From: Saccharum officinarum
Taxonomy: Eukaryota; Streptophyta; Magnoliopsida; Poales; Poaceae
Length of the DNA stretch: 64,000 bases
NCBI GenBank assembly: GCA_020631735.1
Contig: CM036160.1
Coordinates: 113,938,680-114,002,679 of the forward strand
Direction: 5' to 3'
Below the pieces are notes generated by a model. It was not told where the DNA came from. It saw nothing but the letters and a program-made list of their open reading frames with translations, and did not search any database. Each line of letters starts with the position of its first letter. Within the stretch, counting starts at the first letter, position 1. Both the position numbers and the translations under genes were made by a program. Of the stretch, positions 22,024 to 31,388 are shown piece by piece.

Positions 22024-22560
22024 CATGTTGCAATTGTGTCTTTCAATTGTTTTAGAAGTTTTAAAGGTATGTTGCTGTGGAATCATATGGATGTTGCAAA
22101 AGCAGATCGGGAATGTTGTACTTTTGTTGATATGTTGCAAGTGTTTCACCGGATTGTTGCAAGCATTGTTCAAAATGTTTCACTTGTTTTCTACACGATG
22201 TTGCAATCATTTCTGATTTGGATGTTTTCATTCGGTTCACTCAATTGTTGCAATAATACTTTCCAAATTGTTTCAGTTGCTTTCAGTTTTATGTTGCAGC
22301 AGTTATTCCATGTTATTTGCAAGTGTTTTTTATTCGAGCGCTGTTTTATATGCTTCAACCAAATGTTGCAGCAGTTGTTCCATGTTGTTGCAATAATATG
22401 TTCATGGTGTTTCAACTGCTTCAGCCAAATGTTGCAATGGTTGTTCCGTGTTGTTGCAATAATATGTTCATGGTGTTTCAGTTGCTTCAGCCTAATGTTG
22501 CAGTAGTTGTTTCCGTGTTGTTGCACATGTTTTATTCTAACTTTCTATGTTGTTCGACCG
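22024..22560. repeat. Degenerate ATGTTGCA / GTTTCA array, locus 2 (opposite orientation to locus 1)
   Basis: About 535 bp of ATGTTGCA and TGTTTCA words. Shared phrases with the reverse complement of 11790-12205 include GGATGTTGCAAAAG followed by AGATC, and AAAATGTTTCA. The open frame that runs through it (21841-22506) is cysteine- and phenylalanine-rich by composition and is not a credible protein. Confidence 0.8.
22363..22560. repeat. 66-bp tandem repeat, nearly three copies
   Basis: Units begin at 22363, 22429 and 22495, each opening ATGTTGCA and carrying GTTGTTGCAATAATATGTTC and GGTGTTTCA. The first two units differ at a few positions only; the third is incomplete. It is a recent local amplification within the older array. 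Confidence 0.88.
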
Positions 22561-23229
22561 AGGAAGGGCGAGCTGGGCGGACGGGGGCGTGTGGTTCGCT
22601 GGGGCCTAGCGGGCGGAGGTGCTGGGGCCGGCGGACGCGGGTGCTGTGGCCATTGGGGGGGCGCTGGGCATGCAGCATGCTCATCGCGGGTGTGGGGCAG
22701 ACACGACGGGCTGTGGGGTGATCTGGGGCATGCTGGGGTCATGCAGACAGGGAAGGGGCGCGCGGAACAGGGAAGGGGCGCGTGCTGGGGGAGTGTGGAC
22801 TGGGAAGCGGACGAGGGGAGCCGAGCGCTTTGAGGAGCGTTCGGGCGCTAGCAGTTCCGCAATCATATGCTCTTGGTGCGTGCACAGACCTATGGCTACG
22901 ACGATGAACAAGAAAGCGACCACGTCCATCCGAATGATGTTGCCCAAGTCATAGACATCGGTCTAGGAGCATGAGAAGTCACACGCTAGCTGTCACTGAT
23001 GGTCCAATGTTCTTTGAATAGGACAATATTGCTACAAAGTTAAACCACAATAATCGTGTTGTTAATGTGCAGTTGGAGCTTAAATTATATTTTTTAATTT
23101 AAAATTTTTCATGAATCTAATTTTTCATAATCAAGGTCCGTGGGCCATGCTTCATTACAATATCCAGATGGGCCTCCTTTTCCTATCACTAGATGGAGCT
23201 CATTCGGTTAGCATCTACAGATGGGTGTG
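22561..23229. other. GC-rich block, then AT-rich intergenic DNA
   Basis: 22561-22860 is G-rich low-complexity DNA (GGGGC-rich words) adjoining the array. 22860-23229 is unremarkable. No gene recognised. Confidence 0.4.
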
Positions 23230-23272
23230 TTTGGGTTGCAGGAGCCCGCAAGACATATATAGGAGTTAGGAG

Positions 23273-23930
23273 GTGCCTCTGTCCCCTTCGATGGTCGCTG
23301 AACTAAATTTTTTAGCCAAAACTGCTAGTGGTGCTGATCTTGCTGAAGGTGCTTATGGAGACAACTCCGATTCGGCGGCTGGAGTTGCGGCACGCCCAAT
23401 CCTCAGAGATTTTTCCTCTCCGGAGAAGTTTGCTTTTGTAAGTATTTCTCTTCTTCTCGTTCGCCGCCTCGTTACGTGAGGTTAGGGCTGCAAAGGGGAG
23501 ATCGGCTAAATTGTTTTGACAAATAAACATTTAACAATATCTTACAATATAGTATATCACAATCAAATGATATATGAGATGTTTTTTGCAATATGGTTAT
23601 AATGAAGCATTAAACGAACTCATAATTTTTCGACAACTAGACATTTGGGAATAAATGTCTTTTGAAGTGATGTATCAAAATATAGGGGACATTGTTTTCA
23701 CAATTTTCCTAGTCGAAAATTGTAGATATTCTGTAAACTTCAGTAAGGACCAAAGTTAAATGTTTTCATTCCATTCTATTGACTATATAATGAATCGTTT
23801 ATCAAAATTTTAAATAATTTAATTATGCACATGATTTTTAGGAGCATTTGAAGATTCAGATATTTTATGTGGATGGCGAGTTAGATCTAATTAGAGATTT
23901 GGAATGTGTGAGACTTGAGCTCCAATTAAA
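23273..23930 (+). pseudogene. Possible two-exon gene fragment, unknown product
   Basis: A 57-codon open stretch from an in-frame start at 23273 ends at a good donor (TTTGCTTTT then GTAAGT, 23439-23440). About 400 bp later TTTTTAG precedes a frame that reads about 30 residues (23842-23930; E-H-L-K-I-Q-I-F-Y-V-D-G-E-L-D-L) up to another GT. The joined frame is open across both pieces. I do not recognise the protein and see no further exons before the MITE at 24120, so a captured or decayed fragment is the most likely reading. Confidence 0.3.
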
Positions 23931-24119
23931 GGTTTGTTGGGTTATCGTTAATAACACATTATCATACATTATTATGAGGAAATTTTCACACTAAACACTT
24001 TATTCACTCATCTGGACTTGGTGACAAGGAGCTGTGGTGGGTAAACTATCACTATATACTCTTCATACCATCCTACCACAACATAACACTCATGGTGGCA
24101 CAATCTATATGGAGGTTAA

Positions 24120-24405
24120 GAGCATCTTCAAGAGCCTTTCTAAATCTCACTCTCTAAATCATTGTTTGGAGAGTCATTTGCATAAAAATCGTTTTCTATA
24201 TCTTTTTACTCTTCAACAGTTTTTCTACATCTTATTCGCACTCTAGAGAGTCATTCTCATCTTCTATATTTGGCTAGCGAAAATCTGGAATAGAAGATGA
24301 CTATATTTGGATGACCATTTGGAGAACCTGTTGGAGGGTAGTTTTTCATTAAAATCTCTATTCCTAACATTTAGGAAGGATACGAAGAGTCTCTTGGAGA
24401 TGATC
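24120..24405. mobile_element. Tourist-like (PIF/Harbinger) MITE
   Basis: 286 bp with left end GAGCATCTTCAAGAGCC and right end GAGTCTCTTGGAGATGATC in inverted orientation. TAA flanks at 24117-24119 and 24406-24408. Interior AT-rich, non-coding. Confidence 0.8.
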
Positions 24406-24450
24406 TAAGGTCGCCCCTACTTATAGTGTTGCATAACCTTTAGGATTGTG

Positions 24451-27400
24451 TGTAACACCCCGGGTGTTATAGTGCTAATTAATCTGCCATGTCATCATAA
24501 TGCATTGCAAAGCATCCCTATTAGGTTAACATTGTTATGCATCAACAAAAACAAGTTTACTTCATTAGGTTGAATGTGTTTCTCTGTGGTGTGCTCCGAA
24601 ACCGAAAACCCTAATTTCGAATACCACCGCAAATGCTTAGTCCATACCCTGCGTAATTTGAGGTGCGCGACTGTGTTGCACACTAGTGTCAAGTGTAGGG
24701 TATGAGCTCAAGTACAACATCTAAAATGGAGCTCCAAATTTGAGTTTGAATTGGAGTCCCAAAACTTGTCGCGAGTTTTCCGATTCGAATTCGAATTCAA
24801 ATCTGGGGAGAACTGTAAAACAATTTCGAAAGTGAATTGGTCAACCAAGAGTGACATTTGGTCAACTATGTCATGTTGGTCCAAATGATGCCCTTGGGTG
24901 AGGTTTTGATCACTAAGTAATCACAAATCAAAGTAGAAACAAACTCCAATTTGAAATCCCTCCAAAAACCCTAAATTTCAAAACCCTGTTTTACCCCTTT
25001 TGAAATAATTCAAAATCTAAACAAAATTTGGGAAAAAGTTCAAAACCAAGTTTGTAGAACTTTTCAAGGGCTACAACTTTGGTGTTTTGAGTTTTCAAAG
25101 TTTTAGTATAAAATGTGGAGTAATTTTGAAAATAAGCAAATTTCAATTTTAAATCATTTTTGTCCCCAAACTAAGATTTTAAAATGGAGGCTGAATTTGA
25201 AAAAGTTTTGAACAGCAAAGTTGTAGATCTGGTCAAGATAAACAACTTTGATGTTTGGAGATTTTGAAGTTTCAATATAAAATCAAAAGTAATTTCTAAA
25301 TTACCAAATCTGAAAAATGTGTCCCTTTTTGAATTTAAACTCAAATTTCAAAACCCAAGCATAATTTGAAAAAGTGTTCAATACCAAATTTGTAGAGCTT
25401 GAAATTCTGAAGATTTCATACATTGGAAGATTTTCAAGTTGTTATACAAATTTGAAAGTAATTTGAGAAATCAGTTGAATTTCAAAATTTGGGGGGGGAC
25501 AGCTACAGTGCTCGGCGTATCACCGCCGGCCACCGCGCGGTATGGGCGCCGGCCGATCGCCGCCGTGGCCGTTTCCACGACCTTCTCGAGCGCGCTGAGA
25601 TCGCCAGCGTGATGGCACTGCAGTGCGGCTCTGTAGACGCGTTCTCCTTCTATAAATACCATAGTTCACAGTGGCGTTCGTCGGTTTCGCCATCGCCGCC
25701 ACCGCAGCTCCGCCGCTCGCCGCTGCCGCCACCAAGCCGTCTCCGGCCACGCTAACAGCACCCTTAGCTCCGCCTCACCCTCGCGCATCTTGTGAACCAG
25801 CTGAGCTAGCCCAATTCCGCCTGGATCGCCGGGGAGCCGTCGTCTTCCACCTCGGGTCGCCGCCGCTCCAGTCGAGCTCCGCCACCGTCGCCAGCCGCCT
25901 CCAGTGCCTCCCCGCTTCAACCGATCACTCCATCGTGATCGTGGTACGCCCCTGATGCTCCCTGATCCCTCGCTTTAACCGCTACCGCTTTATACCGTCG
26001 AGTCGCCGATCACCGTCCCCGTCGAGCCGCCACCGTCGTCGGTGAGCTGTTGCCGGAGCTTGAACTAGGGCGTTTAGTAGCAAAACGGGTTCGCCAGGTC
26101 GTGTAGAAGATGTTGGTCAGCTTGGTTGGTCGTTTGGGTCACCGGTCGTCGGCCGGCCACCGCGGGGAAGCAAGCGAACGCGCGGGAGAGCGGGAGGTGA
26201 GGGATGACATGTGGGACCGTGCTGTCAGCGAGCGCGAGAGAGAGAGAGAGCGCGGGCGCGGGCGAGCGTGGGCTGGGCCGCGGCTGGGCCGTCGCGTGCG
26301 GGCGCGGGCGCGCTAACGGGCCGCCGGATTGGGCCGGACCGAGGAGGAGCAGCCCGAGTTCGGTTTTTGTTTTTGTTTTTGTTTTTCTTTTTTCAAATAA
26401 ATGAATAGTATTGTTATTTGTTTATTTGTTTAAAAATTGTGTAGAGTTCCAAAATTCATGAAAATTTTTGTATAAGCTTCCCAATGTATAAACTATCTAG
26501 GAAAAATATTAAATCATGAATTTGAATACTTTATGCAGTAGAAATAATTGGTTCCAATAAAGATTAAATGCAACTTCCAGTAATTTTAATAATTTATTTA
26601 TTTCTCCAAAAATTATGAAATTAATTATGGCACTGTTATAAATCATTATTAACCCATAGAAAAAGTTTGAACTTGTTTAGATAAAGTTTGATTAATTCCT
26701 AATTATGCCCTAATAATTTAAATAGAAAATAAGTGTTAATTTGAGAACTTTAAGTGATGTGTGCCTTTTGATTGAGTGATGTCCTTAGGTCACTACCCTT
26801 TTGTGATCTCTGGCACTTTAATTTTATGATTGAGCTCGTTAGTAACTTATTAGATTAAAAGCTGGTATCGCGGAAACTCGTTGCTACTAGTTAGTAGGTT
26901 TTCTGTTTACGACTGTACCTTGAAGTGAAGTTGTACTCGAATCGTAAACGTGGCATGTTATCATCAAGCATCATGTTTATCATTGAGCATCATGTTAAAG
27001 CATGTTATGTATTCGTGTAGTCACCGCTTTCGAAGAAGCCGAAGTCGTCGAGCAAGCTTCCGGAGAAGAGCGATCGTCAGTGGGTTCCGGACCAGACGTT
27101 GGAGTCTCCGAGTCTGAGTCAGTCGTCGTGTCCGAGCAAGGCAAGCCCCGGTGCATTTAAACCCTACCTTGAATTTTACAAATGTTTTATTATTTATATT
27201 ATGATTTATTGCATTAAGTAATTAGGAGTTGCGTGATAACCTAATTGCTGCATTATCATCCTTGATTATTGCAATACTACCTTGATACCTGTTTTACAGA
27301 AAATGCGTAGTATGCTTCGCTATGCTTAGAAGTTAAGCTTTTAAATGAAATGTTTACATAGCCATGACGGCATTCTGAATGAATAATGAAATATGTGAAT

Positions 27401-28536
27401 GAACTTGTAAGATCGGGCGGGTGGTTTGGCCACTGCTAACGTGCATTGGGAAAGGAGTCCCAATGTATTGTTTCCGCCTTATCAGTTAAGGACCGTACGT
27501 TGTTGGCCCTCGTGTCATGGAATTTTTATTAGTACTAGCCATGTGCCCCTGGCGGGTAAGCCTTACTTTGGCTAGTCCATTACGAGAACGTCCAACCTCG
27601 CACTGGGAGTGGAGAGATGGCGAGAGTAACGTGTACCCTCGGGGCTAGAATGTGGCCGGGTTCGAGGAGTACTGTGCTCTCGGGTGGCGATGGACACGTT
27701 CTGGTTTTGGGTTATTCGGGTAAGAGTTGATATATGTTAGATTCGGTTCTACATATGTCGTGTGGTTAGGAATCCCCAGCTGGGTATATGAAGCGGTTCG
27801 AATCGTCGTTACTCTACGAGAAAGGAGTCTTGGCCTTGCACCAACATCGTAGTTAAGAACTGGAATGGAAAGAAAGAATGAAAAAGGTTTTGATGATAAT
27901 TACTTTGATCTAGCTTAGGATCACCTAGATTTGGTTAATGAACCATCAATGGTAAAAGTAAAATGTTGAAGATAAGGACTTACTTTAGTAAGCTTTTCTG
28001 CAAAAGAAAATCTTGATTCTGATTTACCCGTACCTTGATTCCCTAAAGCTAGCATGCCCTTGGAGTCTTCGTTTTAGTCGGGTAAGTCTTGTTGAGTACC
28101 TTTGTACTCAGGGTTTGTTGAACCCCTTGTTGCAGGTGCGGTTCATGAACAAGTCTGCTTCGAGCCTTGTTGCATGACCGTCGTGGTCGAAGAAAGCGAC
28201 GACGAGTAGACTGTGTGGCCTTTGGGCAGGGCATCTCGCTTGTGTGATGTAATAAAGTTACTACCGATACTTCTCTACTAATGGTTTGTAATAATGTACA
28301 TAAGGTTTGAAGTTTGAAAACTGGTTTGTAAACCTATGTTATTGTAAGACTTCCGCTACTTTACTCTGTTGAATATTTTGAATAAACTGTTGTAATATTG
28401 CAATACTCCTGTGATTGGATCCTGTTCGGAGAGAAGCAGGCCTTTTAAGTTATGGTGAACATAAGTACGACTGTCAGAGGTCATTATGGCAATGACGTGT
28501 ACTTGTGGGCCATCATAATTAGGAGGTTCTGTGACA
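24451..28536 (+). repeat. 5' LTR (4086 bp)
   Basis: TGTAACACCCCGGG ... GTTCTGTGACA. It contains a GC-rich block (25500-26330), a GA repeat and a TATAAATA box at 25651-25658 that probably drives transcription. Compared with the 3' LTR by eye it differs at six single bases and in two length-variable runs (a T/G run at 25488-25498 and the GA run at 26236-26250). Confidence 0.94.
25651..25658 (+). promoter_or_regulatory. TATA box of the 5' LTR
   Basis: TATAAATA in the sequence TTCTATAAATACC, immediately after a GC-rich stretch. The same box is at 35443-35450 in the 3' LTR. Position implies that U3 is about 1.2 kb and the R/U5 part about 2.9 kb. Confidence 0.6.
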
Positions 28537-28538
28537 GC

Positions 28539-28550
28539 TGGTATCAGAGC
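28539..28550 (+). promoter_or_regulatory. Primer binding site (tRNA-Met type)
   Basis: TGGTATCAGAGC, two bases after the 5' LTR. It is complementary to the 3' end of plant initiator methionine tRNA, the usual primer for chromoviruses. Confidence 0.85.
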
Positions 28551-28919
28551 ATAATCACTCGAGTTATTGTAGTATTACTTTGCAAAACTTCAAAACGATT
28601 TGGGTCAAATAAACTTAATATTGATATTTTGGGTCCAAATTGCTTTTGCTTATCTTAATCTATTCTATAGTTTCCTTAGCTCATATTTGAAAGCTTCGTA
28701 GTGAAGTATCTTGTATAGTGCCCTATGTTATAAAGTTTGCATGTGTTACTTAATCTTTCTGTTAGATCGTAAGTACGATGCATGCATCATGTTTAATTAA
28801 CCTGCTTAAGTTACCTTCCCTTTTAAAGTGGTTTGGGTTAAGTAAGGTTCAATCCTATTCATGCTAACCTTCAGATCCCCCTATCTGTTCTCATCGTCCT
28901 AATTCTATCTTGCTTTAGG

Positions 28920-29423
28920 ATGGCACGTGTGAAGACAACTCCTCGCAAGAAAACGGGTCCGCAAGGAGTGCCGCGTCATCAGTTGGCCACCAGAATTGAT
29001 GGAGCAAGCAGTAGCCGTAATCCGAACCCGGATTCGGAATCAGAGGTTGCAAGGCTTACATCCGAAGTGGAGCGACTGAAGCGCAATATGCGTTTTTGGA
29101 AACAGTTCCAGAATGAGTCTCTGGAAAAGGAGACAGAAGCCAGAGCTCGTGTTCGAGAGCTGGAGCTTTATGTGACAAACCTGGAGCAGTACAATACTGT
29201 TCTGCATGAGGAAGTCCATAGGCTAAATGATCTGATGAATCCCAATCATCAGCCCCAGGCAGTGGAAGATGATGTTGGTGCCGTGGTTGTTCCTGGTGTA
29301 GAGGACAATAATGAAGATGAACCCATGATGGAAAGTGGGGATGATGCAAGTCATGTCACTGGTGCAAGTGTTCCAGAGGTTGATGATGGAGTGATCGTGA
29401 TCAGCGATGATGATGAGGAGTGA
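28920..29423 (+). CDS. ORF0: small coiled-coil, acidic-tailed protein ahead of gag
   Basis: 167 codons from ATG at 28920 (first base of the ATG is 28920) to TGA at 29421-29423. The N-terminus is basic (K-T-T-P-R-K-K-T). Residues about 40-105 have a heptad pattern (V-A-R-L-T-S-E-V-E-R-L-K-R) that suggests a coiled coil. The C-terminus is strongly acidic and ends D-D-D-E-E. It has no gag, protease or other retroelement domain. It lies between the PBS and gag, separated from gag by about 175 bp. An extra frame before gag has, as I recall, been described for rice RIRE3/RIRE8-type elements. Its function is unknown; a role in packaging, chromatin or RNA export would be speculation. Confidence 0.75.
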   Translation: MARVKTTPRKKTGPQGVPRHQLATRIDGASSSRNPNPDSESEVARLTSEVERLKRNMRFWKQFQNESLEKETEARARVRELELYVTNLEQYNTVLHEEVHRLNDLMNPNHQPQAVEDDVGAVVVPGVEDNNEDEPMMESGDDASHVTGASVPEVDDGVIVISDDDEE

Positions 29424-29598
29424 AGTGTTGACATGGATGGCTATGTAATATAGTAGTCTTTCCTGCTTTCTAAGAACCTTAGTGGGTAGTTTCTTGCTTG
29501 CGAGCAAGTTTGTAATGAAATAATATAAGATAAGTTTGTATGTGTATACAAGTCCTGTATTAACTGCTTTTTAATTCAATAAAGCGATGTAAATAAAG

Positions 29599-30663
29599 AT
29601 GGTTTGTGTACAACAGATGGACGGTACTGGAACTTCCCAGGATGGGGACAATACTCCGAATCCCCCACCGTTTCCACCCACCTTGGCTGAGGCTATTGCC
29701 GCTTTGGTTAATGCCACTACACTGTTGGCTCAGAATCAGAATCAGAATGGAAATCAGGGTCGTCGAGGCCGCAACAATGGAGGGGAAACTACCTATGTGG
29801 ATTTCACCGATACCCGTCCACCAGTATTCTCAAAGGCAGATGAGCCGCTAGAGGCGGATGACTGGCTCCGTACCATGGAGCAGAAGTTTGAACTGTTACA
29901 GTGCACGGAGCACCAGAAGCCCGTGTTTGCAGCGCAGCAGCTTAGAGGTGCCGCAGGGGCGTGGTGGGCGAATCTGGTCGCCGCACGACCTGCTGGCCAC
30001 CGTGTCACTTGGCAGGAGTTTCGTGAAGCCTTCAGAGCACATTATATTCCAGATGGTGTCATGGCCATGAAGCTAGAGGAGTTTCTCTCGCTGAAGCAAG
30101 GGAACCAGACAGTTCTGCAGTACGTGGGTAAATTCAATCATCTGTCCCAGTATGCAGCGGAATATGTGAACACCGATGCGAAGAAAAAGAGTTGTTTCAT
30201 AAGAGGTTTAAGTACCAGAATCCAGGAAGCATTGGTCACCTGTTACAATGCTACATACCATGAGATAGTCAACGTGGCTATTGCGTCAGAAGAAAAGTCC
30301 CGACTGCACAAAGAGTCGAAGAAAAAGAAGCCAGTGTTTCCAAGCCCGTCTGGTGGCATTAAGAAGCGCCAGAAGTTTATTTACCACCCTCAGAATCATT
30401 TCCGCCCAACCTATCGTCCACAGCAATACCAAGCTCAGCCGCAGACGTTTTATCGTCCTGCCGCAACCCCGCAGTTTACCCAACAGCCGAATGCCCCTGG
30501 TATTCGAAACCAAGCACAGCCACCCATAACTTTCCCTGCTACAATTGTGAAAAGCCAGGCCACTTTTCAAAGGACTGCCCGTATCCAAGGCAGTACAATC
30601 CCAACTATCCCAGAGCTCCCGTGCCACAACAGCAACAACCTCAGAGCAAGAACAATAATCTGA
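29599..30663 (+). CDS. gag (capsid region) of the Tekay-like element
   Basis: 354 codons to TGA at 30661-30663. Residues about 75-220 form the retrotransposon Gag domain (A-D-D-W-L-R-T-M-E, then W-W-A-N-L, then W-Q-E-F-R-E-A-F). A basic and Q/P-rich linker follows. The expected CCHC zinc knuckle is not in this frame: it begins at 30537 in the -1 frame, in the pol frame. The last 42 codons of this frame (from about 30538) are therefore probably not part of a functional product. The protein would coat the element RNA and build virus-like particles in the cytoplasm. Confidence 0.88.
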   Translation: MVCVQQMDGTGTSQDGDNTPNPPPFPPTLAEAIAALVNATTLLAQNQNQNGNQGRRGRNNGGETTYVDFTDTRPPVFSKADEPLEADDWLRTMEQKFELLQCTEHQKPVFAAQQLRGAAGAWWANLVAARPAGHRVTWQEFREAFRAHYIPDGVMAMKLEEFLSLKQGNQTVLQYVGKFNHLSQYAAEYVNTDAKKKSCFIRGLSTRIQEALVTCYNATYHEIVNVAIASEEKSRLHKESKKKKPVFPSPSGGIKKRQKFIYHPQNHFRPTYRPQQYQAQPQTFYRPAATPQFTQQPNAPGIRNQAQPPITFPATIVKSQATFQRTARIQGSTIPTIPELPCHNSNNLRARTII

Positions 30664-31388
30664 ATATTCAGAAGGGTAAGGGTGAGAAGAAGAAGACCGG
30701 ACGTGTGTTCTACACTCAAGCTACTGCAATCCCAGAGGGAGAACCTGTTATGATGGGTATGTTCCCTGTTGCTAATCATCCAGCCGTACTGTTATTTGAT
30801 TCAGGTGCATCGCATACATTCATAAATCGCACCTTTGTTGTTAAGCATGACATTCCAATTATGGGAACGCCAGAAGAGTTCTTTATCCAGTCGCCCGGGG
30901 GACGACTGTGTACTAAGGAGATGGTACGTGACGTACCTATAGAGTTAGGTGGGCATATATTCCCTACCTCAATGATAATATTACAGAAACAGGATATAGA
31001 TGTAATCCTGGGTATGAATTGGATGTACCAAAGAGGAGCCCTTATAGATGCACTGCACAGAACTATAAGGTTGAACCTGCCAGATAATAAATCTCATCTT
31101 CTTATCCAACTTCCTATCCCAAAGAGAACCGTTGAAAGGGTATGTGCAACTTCAGTACAAGAGATTTGTGATATACCGGTAGTCTGTGAATTTCCAGATG
31201 TGTTTCCAGATGATCTACCAGGTCTGCCGCCAGACAGAGATGTAGAGTTTGTAATTGAGTTAAAACCGGGTACTGCCCCAATATCCCGGAGAGCTTACAG
31301 AATGCCACCCAATGAATTGGCAGAACTCAAGGATCAGTTGCAAGAGTTACGTGACAAAGGTTTTATCAGACCCAGTTCCTCACCATGA
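30537..31388 (+). pseudogene. Zinc knuckle and protease segment of pol, ends in TGA
   Basis: This frame opens before 30537. It carries a complete CX2CX4HX4C zinc knuckle (30537-30578) and then an aspartic protease with the D-S-G-A-S active site (about 30798-30812). The frame continues to the first conserved segment of reverse transcriptase ([14 protein letters not shown]). It stops at TGA 31386-31388, directly after S-S-S-P, where this family normally has tryptophan. The same frame then continues from 31389. The single stop separates protease from RT/integrase. Confidence 0.85.

Noticed and set aside
21841..22506. 221-codon frame with repeated Met-Leu-Gln and Cys-rich blocks
   Set aside because: It is produced by the 66-bp tandem repeat and GCAACAT-type words. 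There is no protein family, and composition explains it.
24961..25000. CCCTAAA words resembling telomere repeats
   Set aside because: Single isolated words within the LTR, not a tandem array.
25489..26408. Open frames within the LTRs (also at 35312-36198)
   Set aside because: They fall in the GC-rich LTR block and occur identically in both LTRs. No domain is seen.
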